Below are positions 21,817-31,925 of a stretch of 64,000 nucleotides of DNA, in pieces. Position 1 is the stretch's first letter, and every line of letters starts with the position of its first letter. The position numbers were made by a program, and so were the translations under genes. The DNA comes from an uncultured Pseudomonadota bacterium (GTDB lineage: Bacteria > Pseudomonadota > Gammaproteobacteria > Burkholderiales > SG8-39): assembly GCA_903829815.1 (NCBI GenBank), contig CAIKRR010000004.1:1-64000 (forward strand). The letters are read 5' to 3'. The notes under the pieces were generated by a model. The model made no database searches and was not told the origin of the DNA. It worked only from the letters and a program-made list of their open reading frames with translations.

Positions 21817-24800
21817 GCTGGCTCGCTCAACTTCAGCGCCTGCTCCATGTCGACGGCAACGATTCTCGAGACACCTTGTTCCTGCATGGTCACCCCCACC
21901 AGTTGATTGGCCAGTTCCATGGTGATCTTGTTGTGGCTGATAAAGAGAAACTGTGTGTCCTTGGACATCTGACGGACAAGATTGCAGAACCGTTCGGTAT
22001 TGGCATCGTCAAGCGGCGCATCGACCTCATCGAGCAGACAGAACGGCGCTGGATTGAGCTGGAAGAGCGAAAAGATGAGCGATGTGGCGGTGAGCGCCTT
22101 CTCGCCACCCGATAATAGCTGGATCGAGCTGTTCTTCTTGCCCGGGGGCTGCGCCATCACCTGCACGCCAGCATCGAGGATCTCGTCGCCGGTCATCACC
22201 AGACGCGCCTGTCCACCGCCAAAGAGCGCCGGGAACATCGCCGAAAAGTTGGCGTTCACGGCGTCAAAGGTCTGCTGCAGCAGACTGCGGGTTTCCAGGT
22301 CGATGCGCCTGATTGCGTTCTCGAGCGTGGTCAGTGCCTCGGCCAGATCGGTCGCCTGGGCGTCGAGAAAGGCCTTGCGCTCGGTGCTTGTGGTGAGTTC
22401 ATCGAGCGCCGCCATGTTGATCGCGCCCAACGCATTCATCTGCTGAGCCAGGCGGTTGATCTCATTTTGCAGCGTCGACAGACGCAGCGCGCGCCCTCCG
22501 GACTGTGCAATCGCGTTTGCGTGGGCCTCGACCGCTTCGAGGTCGGCTTGCGCGGCGGCGAGCTGCTCGGCAAACTGCTCGCCGGCCAGTCGGGCCGCCT
22601 GCTCCTTGAGCCGCATCTCGGCAATACCCTCACGCAGCGGCCCCAAGCGCTGTTCGGCCTCGAGACGCTCGGTTTCGGTCGTGCGCAAGCTGGCGGTAAT
22701 GGCCTCGAGCGCATCACGCGCGGCCGACAGACGCGCCTCGATGTCGCGACGTTCGCCCAGACGCTTCTGCAAATCGAGCTTGAGCGGCCCATCGACCAGC
22801 GCGACCAGTTCGTTGCGCACCGACCGCTCGGCGAGCGTAGTGGTGGCAATCTGCTCGACCACGCTCGCTAGCGAGCGACCGGTCTCGGCCAGCTTCGACT
22901 CAGCCTCTCGTACGGCAAACCGTGCTTCCTGGGCCGCGCGCTCAGCCATGCGAAGCGCATTGCGATGCTCGCCCAGTTCGCGATCAGCCTGCTGCTGCAA
23001 AGCAAGCACGCGCTGCACGAGCGCCTGCGCCTCGGCACGCGTATTGCGCTGCGTGCTGGCGAGCGACTCGTGGCCGGCGGCGGTCTCGTCAAGGCGCGCC
23101 CGCTCGGCAGCAAGCGCCACCAACTCGCGTTCGATTTCAGCCGATCGCAACTGCCCCCGTTCGGTGAGTTCGCGCTGTCGACTCATCACCAGTTCGGCCT
23201 TGTGGCTTGCATCGCGCACCGCCGCGATCGTCGATTGCAAGGCAGAGACACGCCCGCGAAGGCCACCGAGCGCGAGATCCTGGGCGACCAGCGTGCTGCG
23301 CGCGAGCGCAAGGGCTGTGGCGAGTGACTCGCCCTCGCCGGCCAGGCGCTCGATCTCGCGCTTTCGCACCAGCACGTTGGCATCCCCCGAGGGGCCGCCG
23401 TGAAACACCAGAGCGCCGCGCTCGAACACGCGGCCTTCGCGATCGACCCAGCGCCCTTGAGGAATGGCAGCGCCGGCGGCAAGAGGGGCATCGAGAAGCG
23501 CATGACCCGAGAGCCAGACGCGCAGGAGGCGGTCAAAGCCCGGTACACGGCCAGTCACGCAATCGGCCAGAGTGCGCACCGCCAGGGGCTCATTCGCGGG
23601 GGTAAGCGCGGGAGCACTATCGGGGGTAGACGCGGCCACTTGCGCCTCGGCGGCATCCGCTGTCACCAGAGCAAGGCTGCCGGGGGCTGGATCAGCCGCA
23701 GCGGTAGCGAGCATCGCGCCATCGACCACCAGGGCATGCAGACGCTCGCGCAACACGGCCTCGACCGCGCGCTCCCAGCCGGCTTCGACATTGATCTGTT
23801 GCCAGAGCTTTTCAGCCGTACCCAGCCTGTGTCGCGCGATCCAGGCCGCGAGCCCGCCCTCGGGCGGCTGGCCGTCACGCAGGCTGCGCAAGGTGGCCAG
23901 ACGCGACTGTAAAGCGCTCGCCTCGCGTCCCAGTTCATCGACCCGCTGGGCGCTCGACGTGCGTGCCACTTCGAGTCCGGGCAAGGCCAGAGTCAGCACC
24001 TGCAGGTCATCCTGCAGGCGTACTCGTTGGGCGGCATGCCCCGACAGACTCGAGGCCGTCGACTGCATCAGGGCTTGATCAGGCCGGGGCAAGGCGTCGC
24101 GCTCGCTGCGCAGGCGGGCAACCCGTGCATCACCCTGCTCGGCCAGACGCAGTGCGCCGGTGCGGCGCGCCTCCTCGACCTGCAAGCTGCGTTCGGCCTC
24201 GGCCACCGCAGCACGTGCCGCAGCCACCCCCTGCTGCGCGCTGCGCAGGGCCTGCTCATGCCCCTGGATGCCCGATTCGGCCCGTGCAAGCCGGCCATCG
24301 GCCGCCTCGGCCTCGACCACCAGGCTGCGCTGGCGCGCCGACCACATCTGGATGGCCTCGCCCAGTTCGAACTGGGCGCGGCCGGCGCGGTCCAGTGCGA
24401 GCACATGCTGCGTGCCCTGGGCAAGCAAGCGCTGACGCGTCTCACCGATATGCTTCAGCTCAGACTCCAGGCGCGAGATCTCGGCATTGACCGCATAGAG
24501 CTCGCCCTGGATCGCGTTGGTGGCGTCACCCGCGGCATAGTGGCTGACCCGGGTCTGCTCGAGCCGCCGCTCGACCTCACGCAGGGCTGCGGTGAAGGCT
24601 TCGATCTCGTTCTCGATGCGCTGCACATCGGCGCTGATGCGTGCCGCATCCTGCGCCGACTCCTGCTGACGCAACCACCAGAGCAAATGCTGCTTCTGGG
24701 TCTGCTCGGCCTTGAGCGCACCGAAGGTGCGTGCCACCTCGGCCTGATGCGCGAGTTTTTCGATCTGCCCGCCCAGTTCGCGCTGGATGTCAGACACGCG

Positions 24801-25376
24801 CGCGAGGTTCTCGCGGGTGTCCTCCATGCGCGCCTCGGTCTCGCGCCGGCGCTCCTTGTACTTGGATATGCCGGCGGCCTCCTCGAGGAAGACCCGCAAC
24901 TCTTCGGGCTTGGCCTCGATGACGCGCGAGATCATGCCCTGCTCGATGATGGCATAGGCCCGCGGCCCGACGCCGGTACCCAGAAAGATGTCCTGGATGT
25001 CGCGACGGCGTACCGCTGAATTGTTGATGAAGTAGCCCGAGTCGCCGTCCCGCTGCAGCACCCGCTTCACCGAGATCTCGGCGTACTGCGACCACTGCCC
25101 TGCGGCGCGGCCCATTGAATTGTCGAATACGAGTTCGACGCTCGCACGCGCCACCGGCTTGCGCTGCATCGAACCGTTGAAGATGACATCCTGCATCGAC
25201 TCGCCCCGCAGGGCCGAGGCACGCGATTCGCCCAACACCCAACGAACGGCATCAATGAGGTTGGATTTCCCACACCCATTGGGACCCACCACGCCCACCA
25301 GATTGCCCGGAATGGCGATGGAGGTCGGGTCGACGAAGGATTTGAATCCGGCGAGCTTGAGATGTGTGAGGCGCAC
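21813..25376 (-). CDS. smc: Chromosome segregation ATPase SMC
   Basis: Condensin subunit that loops and organises the chromosome. About 1187 residues. N-terminal Walker A is GPNGCGKSNLIDAVRWVLGE. Long coiled coils flank a hinge region in the middle, and the C-terminal ABC signature LLSGGEKALTA and Walker B PFCLLDEVDAPLDDAN close the ATPase head. I chose GTG 25376 because it gives the family start VRLTHLKLAGFKSF. ATG 25451 would add 25 residues with no SMC character. No scpA or scpB is adjacent. Confidence 0.96.
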
Positions 25377-25453
25377 GAGCGATTGGGTCAGGGGCGGCAA
25401 GCAGGCACAGCATGCAGGAGCGGGGTCTGGCAAACCACGGTCTGTCGCCATGG

Positions 25454-25470
25454 TCGTTTATAATAACACT
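25454..25470 (+). promoter_or_regulatory. Possible promoter between smc and queF
   Basis: A perfect TATAAT at 25459-25464 lies about 90 nt before the queF ATG in the divergent smc-queF spacer. No good -35 is found at 16-18 nt, so it may need an activator or serve as a weak promoter. The AT-rich stretch could also act for smc on the other strand. Confidence 0.4.
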
Positions 25471-25553
25471 CCGTCCCGAAGGCGCTCTCCGCGAGGCGAC
25501 GGCCCTGGCAGGTGCAAGACCGCGTCTGCTCTACCCCACTTGATACCCAATCC

Positions 25554-25970
25554 ATGGCCACCGCACCTTCGAACGAACTGCAGACCTTCCCCAACCCGAG
25601 TCCGGCGCGCGACTTCCTCATTCACATCGACATGCCCGAGTTCAGTTGCCTGTGCCCGCTCACCGGACAGCCCGACTTCGCCAATCTGGTGCTCGACTAC
25701 GTCGCTGACCGCAAGTGCGTGGAATTGAAGAGCCTCAAGCTCTACATGTGGTCGTTCAGGAACGAAGGCGCCTTTCACGAGGCCGTCACCAACAAGATGC
25801 TCGATGATCTGGTGGCAGCCACCAAACCACGCTTCATGCGCATGACCGCACGTTTCTTCGTACGGGGCGGGGTCTACACCACCGTTGTGGCCGAGCACCG
25901 CAAGCGCGGCTGGAAGTCCACCATCGAGATACCCGAGTTGCGTTTCGACCGTGCCGTGAGCGTGGTCTAG
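25554..25970 (+). CDS. queF: NADPH-dependent 7-cyano-7-deazaguanine reductase QueF
   Basis: Reduces preQ0 to preQ1 in queuosine synthesis. At 138 residues it is the short unimodular type, as in Bacillus, not the long E. coli type. The active-site Cys lies in [15 protein letters not shown], and the QueF motif with E-x-K-S-x-K-x-Y reads [25 protein letters not shown] 25554 ([10 protein letters not shown]) is preferred to the in-frame ATG at 25512. It stands 8 nt before dapC and is likely cotranscribed with it. Confidence 0.95.
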   Translation: MATAPSNELQTFPNPSPARDFLIHIDMPEFSCLCPLTGQPDFANLVLDYVADRKCVELKSLKLYMWSFRNEGAFHEAVTNKMLDDLVAATKPRFMRMTARFFVRGGVYTTVVAEHRKRGWKSTIEIPELRFDRAVSVV

Positions 25971-25978
25971 GAGCCCCC

Positions 25979-27169
25979 ATGAACCGCGACCTCGAGCGTC
26001 TGCAGCCCTACCCGTTCGAGAAGTTGCGCGCGCTCCATGCGGCAGCGCCGCACACCGGTGGCCTGCGTGCCGTGAACCTGTCGATCGGCGAGCCCAAGCA
26101 CCCGACGCCTACCTTCATCCGCGAAGCCCTGTCGGCCAACCTCGATGGGCTCTCGGCCTACCCGCCCACCATCGGTAGCCTCGCCCTTCGCGAGGCCATT
26201 GCCGACTGGCTCGCTGCCCGCTTTGCCGTTCCGCGCCCCGATCCGGCGCGTCAGGTGCTGCCGGTGAACGGCTCGCGCGAAGCCCTCTTTGCCTTCGCCC
26301 AGGTGGTGCTCGATCGCACCGCATCCCCTGTCGTGGTGTGCCCAAATCCGTTCTATCAGATCTACGAAGGGGCGGCGCTCCTCGGTGGCGCCGAACCCTG
26401 GTTCGTGAATTCGGTGGCCGAGAACGACTTTCGGATCGACTACGCGAGCGTCCCCGAGAGCGTCTGGGCGCGCACGCAACTCCTCTTTGTGTGCTCACCG
26501 GGCAACCCCACCGGCAAGGTGATGACTCAATCCGAATGGTCACACCTTTTCGAACTCTCTGACCGATACGGCTTCACCATCGCCGCTGACGAATGCTATT
26601 CGGAGATCCACTTCGACGAAGCGCACCCGCCGCTGGGGGCACTGCGCGCCGCTCAGGTGTGCGGGCGGACTGATTACACACGCCTGGTGGTGTTCTCGAG
26701 CCTGTCGAAGCGGTCCAACGTACCGGGCATGCGATCGGGCTTTGTTGCCGGCGATGCGCAACTGATGCAGCGTTTTCTGCTCTACCGCACCTATCACGGC
26801 AGCGCGATGAGCCCGGTGGTGCAAGCCGCCAGCGCCGCCGCCTGGCGCGACGAGGCCCATGCCGCCGAGAACCGTCGTCTCTATGCCGCCAAGTTTGCGA
26901 GCACCGTGCCGCTCGTGGCCGCCACGCTGGGGGCCTACCAACCCGACGGTGGCTTCTACCTGTGGTTGAACACACCCTTCTCCGATGTCGACTTTGCCCG
27001 CCGACTGCATGCCGAATGCCATGTCGACGTGCTGCCCGGCAGCTACCTTGCGCGGCCAGCCGGTGGCATCAACCCGGGTGAAAACCGCATTCGCATCGCG
27101 CTCGTCGCGAGCGAGGCCGAGTGCGTCGAAGGGGTAACCCGCATCGCCCGTTTTGCCGAAAGCCTCTGA
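25979..27169 (+). CDS. dapC: N-succinyl-L,L-diaminopimelate aminotransferase DapC
   Basis: PLP enzyme forming N-succinyl-LL-diaminopimelate in the succinylase lysine/peptidoglycan pathway. 396 residues, fold type [13 protein letters not shown] near the N-terminus, [20 protein letters not shown] with the PLP-binding Asp, and the Schiff-base Lys in [23 protein letters not shown] is 5 nt before the ATG. The adjacent dapD and dapE fix the reaction; by sequence alone it could be another class I aminotransferase. Confidence 0.94.
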   Translation: MNRDLERLQPYPFEKLRALHAAAPHTGGLRAVNLSIGEPKHPTPTFIREALSANLDGLSAYPPTIGSLALREAIADWLAARFAVPRPDPARQVLPVNGSREALFAFAQVVLDRTASPVVVCPNPFYQIYEGAALLGGAEPWFVNSVAENDFRIDYASVPESVWARTQLLFVCSPGNPTGKVMTQSEWSHLFELSDRYGFTIAADECYSEIHFDEAHPPLGALRAAQVCGRTDYTRLVVFSSLSKRSNVPGMRSGFVAGDAQLMQRFLLYRTYHGSAMSPVVQAASAAAWRDEAHAAENRRLYAAKFASTVPLVAATLGAYQPDGGFYLWLNTPFSDVDFARRLHAECHVDVLPGSYLARPAGGINPGENRIRIALVASEAECVEGVTRIARFAESL

Positions 27170-27210
27170 CGTACCCCTCCTTTTTTGCAATCACGCCAGG
27201 ATGCCCTGAC

Positions 27211-28044
27211 ATGTCGAACCCGTTCAGCCAGTACCAGTCCACCATCGATGCCGCCTGGGACAAGCGCGCCGAAATCGGCTCGCAAAGCCCGGAACCCGCC
27301 TTGCGCGAAGCGGTTGCCGCCGTGATCGGCGGCCTCGATAGCGGCGCACTGCGGGTGGCCTCGAAAGTCGACGGAAAGTGGGTAACCCTCGAGTGGGTCA
27401 AGAAGGCGGTGCTGCTCTCGTTCCGCTTGCAGGACAACGCCGTAATGCAATCCGGTGCCCTGCAGTTCTACGACAAGGTGCCCACCAAATTCACCAACTA
27501 CACCGCCGCCGACTTTGCCGCGGGTGGATTTCGTGTCGTGCCGCCCGCGGTGGCGCGGCGCGGCGCCTTCGTGGCCCGCAACGTCGTGCTGATGCCCTCC
27601 TACGTGAACATCGGCGCCTATGTCGACGAAGGCACCATGGTCGACACCTGGGCTACCGTGGGCTCCTGCGCCCAGATCGGTCGCAACGTGCACCTCTCGG
27701 GTGGCGTAGGTATCGGCGGGGTGCTCGAACCGCTGCAGGCCAACCCGGTGATCATCGAGGACAACTGCTTCATCGGGGCGCGCTCCGAAATCGTCGAGGG
27801 CGTCATCGTCGAAGAGAACTCGGTGATCTCGATGGGCGTGTTCATCGGCACCAGCACGCGCATCTACGACCGGGCTACCGGCAGCATCACCTACGGCCGG
27901 GTGCCCTCGGGCTCGGTGGTGGTACCGGGCTCGCTCCCCTCGGCCGATGGCAGCTACAGTCTCTACTGCGCCGTCATCGTGAAGCGGGTCGATGCCAAGA
28001 CCCGCGCCAAGACGAGCATCAACGAACTGCTGCGCGGCGACTGA
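27211..28044 (+). CDS. dapD: Tetrahydrodipicolinate N-succinyltransferase DapD
   Basis: Transfers succinyl from succinyl-CoA to tetrahydrodipicolinate. 277 residues (E. coli 274) with an N-terminal helical domain ([12 protein letters not shown]) and a left-handed beta helix of hexapeptide repeats ([34 protein letters not shown]). The frame is open 90 nt further upstream into the end of dapC, but MSNPFSQYQ at 27211 is the family-like start. Immediately followed by dapE. Confidence 0.97.
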   Translation: MSNPFSQYQSTIDAAWDKRAEIGSQSPEPALREAVAAVIGGLDSGALRVASKVDGKWVTLEWVKKAVLLSFRLQDNAVMQSGALQFYDKVPTKFTNYTAADFAAGGFRVVPPAVARRGAFVARNVVLMPSYVNIGAYVDEGTMVDTWATVGSCAQIGRNVHLSGGVGIGGVLEPLQANPVIIEDNCFIGARSEIVEGVIVEENSVISMGVFIGTSTRIYDRATGSITYGRVPSGSVVVPGSLPSADGSYSLYCAVIVKRVDAKTRAKTSINELLRGD

Positions 28045-28052
28045 GCACAACG

Positions 28053-29195
28053 ATGAAGATTGCTGCGGGCCAAGCCCGTGCACTGGCTGAGGCGCTCATC
28101 AAGCGCCGTTCGGTTACCCCCGATGATGCTGGCTGCCAGGCGTTGATTGCCGAGCGTCTTGCGAAGATCGGCTTTGTCTGCAAGCCGGCCGATTCGCGCG
28201 GGGTCTCCAACCTGTGGGCCGAGCGCGGCGCCTCGGGCCCGCTCTTTTGCTTTGCGGGTCACACCGACGTGGTACCGGCTGGCCCTGCTTCGATGTGGAA
28301 CTCAGACCCCTTCGTGCCCACAGAGCGTGATGGCTTTCTCTACGGGCGTGGCGCCGCCGACATGAAGACCTCGATTGCGGCCTTCATCGTGGCGGTCGAA
28401 GCCTTCGTGGCAGCGCGACCCGACCACGCCGGCCGGATTGCGTTGCTGCTCACCTCCGATGAAGAAGGCCCTGCCATCGACGGTACCGTGCGCCTGGTCG
28501 AGCAGATGCAGACCGACGGTCGCCGCATCGACTGGTGCGTGGTGGGTGAGCCCACATCAGCCAGCACGCTCGGCGACATGATCAAGAACGGTCGACGTGG
28601 TTCGCTCTCGGCCGACCTGTCGGTGAAGGGCATCCAGGGACACGTAGCCTATCCGCACCTGGCGCGCAACCCGATCCATCAGGTTGCCCCGGCGCTGGCC
28701 GAACTGGCCGCCACCGAATGGGATACAGGCAGCGAATACTTTCCGGCTACCACCTTCCAGATCTCGAATATGCACGCCGGCACCGGCGTGGGCAACGTGA
28801 TTCCGGGCGAGTGCCTGGTGCAGTTCAACTTCCGCTTCTCAACCGAGAGCCCGCCCGAACGTCTGAAGGAGCGAGTGCGTGCCGTGCTCGACCGCTACTC
28901 GCTCGAGTATTCGCTGCAGTGGACGCTCTCGGGGATGCCTTTTCTCACCCCGCGCGGCACGCTGGTAGAGGCCATCTCGGCGGCCATTCACGACGAGTTG
29001 GGCATCGTGCCGGAACTCTCCACGACGGGGGGTACCTCCGATGGCCGCTTCATCGCCGCGGTCTGCGACCAGGTGGTGGAATTTGGCCCGGTAAACCTGT
29101 CGATCCACAAGGTGAACGAGCACATCGCGCTCGATGCCATCGACACGCTCGCAGCCATCTACATGAGGCTGCTCGAGCGGTTGCTGGCGGCGTGA
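28053..29195 (+). CDS. dapE: Succinyl-diaminopimelate desuccinylase DapE
   Basis: Di-zinc M20 hydrolase that removes succinate to give LL-DAP. 380 residues. The metal-site motifs are [11 protein letters not shown] (His, Asp), [10 protein letters not shown] (Asp), TSDEEGPA (catalytic and metal-binding Glu), GEPTS and the C-terminal IHKVNEHI (His). It begins 8 nt after the dapD stop, and its last bases overlap the prmB start (GTGA). Confidence 0.97.
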   Translation: MKIAAGQARALAEALIKRRSVTPDDAGCQALIAERLAKIGFVCKPADSRGVSNLWAERGASGPLFCFAGHTDVVPAGPASMWNSDPFVPTERDGFLYGRGAADMKTSIAAFIVAVEAFVAARPDHAGRIALLLTSDEEGPAIDGTVRLVEQMQTDGRRIDWCVVGEPTSASTLGDMIKNGRRGSLSADLSVKGIQGHVAYPHLARNPIHQVAPALAELAATEWDTGSEYFPATTFQISNMHAGTGVGNVIPGECLVQFNFRFSTESPPERLKERVRAVLDRYSLEYSLQWTLSGMPFLTPRGTLVEAISAAIHDELGIVPELSTTGGTSDGRFIAAVCDQVVEFGPVNLSIHKVNEHIALDAIDTLAAIYMRLLERLLAA

Positions 29196-30136
29196 GCGTG
29201 GCGCCTCGGCAAAGCGTTGCCTCGAGCCAATCGGTCAGCGAAAAAGCCGGCGCTGGTTCGAGTGCGGGTTCGGTGATCGACAGCCTTGCGAGCCGATTCA
29301 GGCGGGCACGGTTGCATCATGGCCATGGGGCCACCGATGCCGAGACCGAAGCCTTCTGGCTGGTGGCCTGGGCACTGAAGCTCGACTTTGCAACCCTTGA
29401 CGCCACGCTCGAGCAGCCCGTGTCGGCGGCAGCACTGCGTCGCATGGGCACCATCGCAGAAGAACGCATCGCAACGCGCACGCCTCTGGCCTATCTGCTG
29501 GGTGAAGCCTGGCTCGGCCCCTGGCGCTTTCACGTCGACCGTCGGGTGATCGTTCCGCGCTCCTTCATCGCGCCCATGCTCATGGCGCAGATGGCGCCGT
29601 GGATCAAGCGCCCTGGGTCGGTGAAGCGCGCACTCGACCTGTGCACCGGTTCAGGCTGCCTTGCCATCGTTGCAGCGCATGCGTTTCCGGATGCGCAGGT
29701 CGACGCGGTCGACCTCTCGGGCCACGCGCTCCAGGTTGCACGGCGCAACGTCAAGGCGCACGTGCTCGAGGAACGGGTGGCGCTGCACAAGGGTAACCTC
29801 TTCGCACCGCTTGCGGCCAAGCGCTATGAGCTCATCGTCACCAACCCGCCTTACGTGAAAGCGACAGCAATGGCCCGCCTGCCGGCCGAGTATCGAGCCG
29901 AACCAGCAATGGCGCTGGCGGGTGGCAAGGATGGTCTTGATCTGGTGGCCCGCATCTTCGCGCAGGCTTCCCGGCACCTCACGCCGAAAGGTCTGCTCGT
30001 CATGGAAACCGGCCACCAGCGCGCCGCAGTGGAGCGACGCTGGCCGCGCCTGCCGCTCACATGGGCCGATGTGGCCGACGGCGGCATCGTCTGCCTGATC
30101 AGCCGCGACGCGCTTGAGGCGTTTTCGGTCGGCTGA
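29192..30136 (+). CDS. prmB: Ribosomal protein L3 glutamine methyltransferase PrmB
   Basis: SAM-dependent methyltransferase that modifies a Gln of protein L3 during 50S assembly. 314 residues: N-terminal helical domain, then the SAM motif [13 protein letters not shown], acidic VDAVDLS, and the catalytic TNPPYV. Closely related PrmC acts on release factors. The long spacer and [17 protein letters not shown] pattern fit PrmB better. GTG at 29192 overlaps the dapE stop by 4 nt. This is the last core gene before the accessory region. Confidence 0.9.
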   Translation: MSVAPRQSVASSQSVSEKAGAGSSAGSVIDSLASRFRRARLHHGHGATDAETEAFWLVAWALKLDFATLDATLEQPVSAAALRRMGTIAEERIATRTPLAYLLGEAWLGPWRFHVDRRVIVPRSFIAPMLMAQMAPWIKRPGSVKRALDLCTGSGCLAIVAAHAFPDAQVDAVDLSGHALQVARRNVKAHVLEERVALHKGNLFAPLAAKRYELIVTNPPYVKATAMARLPAEYRAEPAMALAGGKDGLDLVARIFAQASRHLTPKGLLVMETGHQRAAVERRWPRLPLTWADVADGGIVCLISRDALEAFSVG

Positions 30137-30188
30137 GGATGGGACTGGTGGCCGCGTTGTGCCCGTGCGGACGCGATCCTGTCAGAGC

Positions 30189-30572
30189 TCAACAGGCCTG
30201 AACAACGGGGACGTGTGCGGTGTCACGGAAGTAGACCTCATCAGTGTGCAGCGCGAGCCATCTGACGCGCAGCCGCCCTGTCAGATAGCCACCCATGCCG
30301 GAAGCCAGGACTTGGGTCACACTGATCCACACGATGACGGAGATACCGATGTTCGCTGCACTGACCCCTGCGCGGGTCCAAGGCGAAATCGACGACAGGC
30401 CCAAGCCCAAACCGAGTACCCGGAGAATCATGGATAAAGCGGCAGCGGCGGCTACGATAGCCCCCCATGACACTGCGCTCGCCACGGCACCGGGATCTGA
30501 AAATGCGGCGCTCGGCAGGGGGCGAACATGCTCGATATCGTCAGCAGTCGCAGCATGAGCAGTAGCCATCAT
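30189..30572 (-). pseudogene. Small membrane protein, probably C-terminally truncated
   Basis: 127 codons with good initiation (GAGG 5 nt before the first of two ATGs). Two hydrophobic segments are visible: SWGAIVAAAAALSMILRVLGLGL and GISVIVWISVTQVLASGMGGYL. The sequence SWGAI...GLGLSS(I/V)SPW...ASG-GGYL-GRLR-RW...HTDEVYFRDTAH matches from memory a family of larger uncharacterised proteobacterial membrane proteins, which continue with further membrane helices after DTAH. Here the frame turns into VPVVQAC and stops, which suggests a frameshift or deletion. Function unknown; pseudogene status is inference. Confidence 0.55.
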
Positions 30573-30651
30573 GAATCCTCAAGGGGAGTGGAGCAATGAG
30601 GACTCTATGGACGCGTCAAACCTGGGTCTGTGCGACAGCGAACGATCGAGA

Positions 30652-30672
30652 GGGTCAGCCGTTTGCTGACCT
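30652..30672 (-). terminator. Hairpin downstream of the first Bug gene
   Basis: ggtcagc (30653-30659) and gctgacc (30665-30671) form a perfect 7-bp stem with a 5-nt loop, about 47 nt past the end of the upstream minus-strand gene. No U tract follows, so it may be a weak or Rho-assisted stop or a 3'-end stabiliser. Confidence 0.35.
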
Positions 30673-30718
30673 GTCTGCGTTGCGAACCGTCATGCGGTGA
30701 AGCGGGCGGATGCTCGCC

Positions 30719-31735
30719 CTACTCCACTCGAGCCCCTGAGGCCTTGATCGCCTCGCTCCAGAGCCGTATGTCGGCCTCCAACGTGCGCGAAAACGCTGCT
30801 GGCGTCCCGCCCACGGGGTCGACGCCGATGGCCTCGAGGCGCGCCACGAAACCTGCATCGCGAGTAGCGATGTCCAGTTCGCGCGCAATCCGATCGATGA
30901 TCGCAGTCGGCGTGCGCGCCGGTGCAGCAATGCCGTTCCATGTGTTGGTCCGAAAACCCGGAAACCCCTGTTCGGCCACCGTAGGCACACCGGGCATCGA
31001 GGCAGCACGCCGCTCTCCCGACACCGCAATGACCCGCACCCGGGGGCTGGCTGCATGCGGCAGCACCTCGGCCAGATTGCCGAAGTACATGGGGATGTGC
31101 CCGGCGAGGACATCAGCCAGGGCCGGCCCGCCGCCTTTGTAGGGCACATGCTCCATCTGCACCCCGGCACGAGCCAGCAGCAAGGCAAGCGTCAGGTGAC
31201 TCACCGTACCGCTGCCCGCAGACCCGTAGGACACCTTCCCCGGGTTCTCGCGTGCATGGGCAAGGAGGGTCTTCAGATCGCGCGAGGGCACCATGTCGTT
31301 GACGGCGAGGGCCAGCACGTTCGAGCCCACGATCAGGACCGGGGCAAAGTCGCGTACCGGGTCATAAGGCGTGCGGGTCATCTGCGGCAAGATCGCCATC
31401 TGCGGCAGCGATGCCGTCAGCAAGGTGTAACCATCGGGGCTTGCGTGCATCACATATTCGGCCGCAATGGCCCCATTGGCACCGGGCCGATTGTCGACCA
31501 CCACCGGCTGCCCGAGGCGCGCCGTGAGCCACTCGGCACTCATGCGGGCGATGGCATCGGTGACCCCACCCGGGGTAAAGGGCACCACCAGGCGTAGTGC
31601 CTTCTGCGGCCAGACTTGCGCAAGCGCAATCGAGGGATGAAGAGCCACCGTGCAGGCGAGCAAGGCGGCAGCAAGCGATACGCGGGCAGCAGGGTTCAGG
31701 TAGCGCAAGAAACGCATTGCAGGGGCCAGAGACAC
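30719..31735 (-). CDS. Bug/TctC-family periplasmic solute-binding protein
   Basis: Receptor of the tripartite tricarboxylate transporter type; in Burkholderiales hundreds exist, usually without their own membrane subunits. 338 residues: signal peptide (AARVSLAAALLACTVALHPSIALA), then WPQKALRLVVPFTPGGVTD, VVDNRPGANGAIAAEYV, VPYKGGGPALADVLAGH, typical of the family. GGAG stands 7 nt before the GTG at 31735; ATG 31717 is the alternative. It is divergent from an FAD monooxygenase, so its ligand may be that enzyme's aromatic substrate. This is inference; no tctA or tctB is in the window. Confidence 0.92.
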   Translation of the reverse strand: MSLAPAMRFLRYLNPAARVSLAAALLACTVALHPSIALAQVWPQKALRLVVPFTPGGVTDAIARMSAEWLTARLGQPVVVDNRPGANGAIAAEYVMHASPDGYTLLTASLPQMAILPQMTRTPYDPVRDFAPVLIVGSNVLALAVNDMVPSRDLKTLLAHARENPGKVSYGSAGSGTVSHLTLALLLARAGVQMEHVPYKGGGPALADVLAGHIPMYFGNLAEVLPHAASPRVRVIAVSGERRAASMPGVPTVAEQGFPGFRTNTWNGIAAPARTPTAIIDRIARELDIATRDAGFVARLEAIGVDPVGGTPAAFSRTLEADIRLWSEAIKASGARVE

Positions 31736-31790
31736 GACAGCACTCCATGAAGAGCGACACGAGGCGGGCGCAGCACGCGTGGATCTGTCC

Positions 31791-31820
31791 TTGACGCACG
31801 CCTCAACCCCATCCTACGAT
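31791..31820 (+). promoter_or_regulatory. Putative sigma70 promoter for the FAD monooxygenase
   Basis: TTGACG (31791-31796), 18-nt spacer, TACGAT (31815-31820). Transcription would begin near 31827, giving a leader of about 100 nt that contains the three 9-bp repeats. Confidence 0.5.
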
Positions 31821-31886
31821 CGAGCGCCAACGATGGTCAAACCCGCCGTCGTGCGCAGCCAGCCTGTATCGTGCAGCCTGTCGCCT

Positions 31887-31913
31887 GTTTCAATCGTTTC
31901 AACCGTTTCAACA
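31887..31913 (+). repeat. Three tandem 9-bp repeats in the monooxygenase leader
   Basis: gtttcaatc, gtttcaacc and gtttcaaca follow one another without gaps, ending 12 nt before the chosen GTG start. They could be a regulator-binding array, or, if translation starts further upstream in the same frame, a coded Val-Ser-x triplet repeat. The last unit runs into the AAGG that may serve as ribosome binding site. Confidence 0.75.
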
Positions 31914-31925
31914 AGGCATTCACCC

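Noticed and set aside
31887-31913. CRISPR array
   Set aside because: The repeats are 9 bp and abut without spacers; no cas genes are present.
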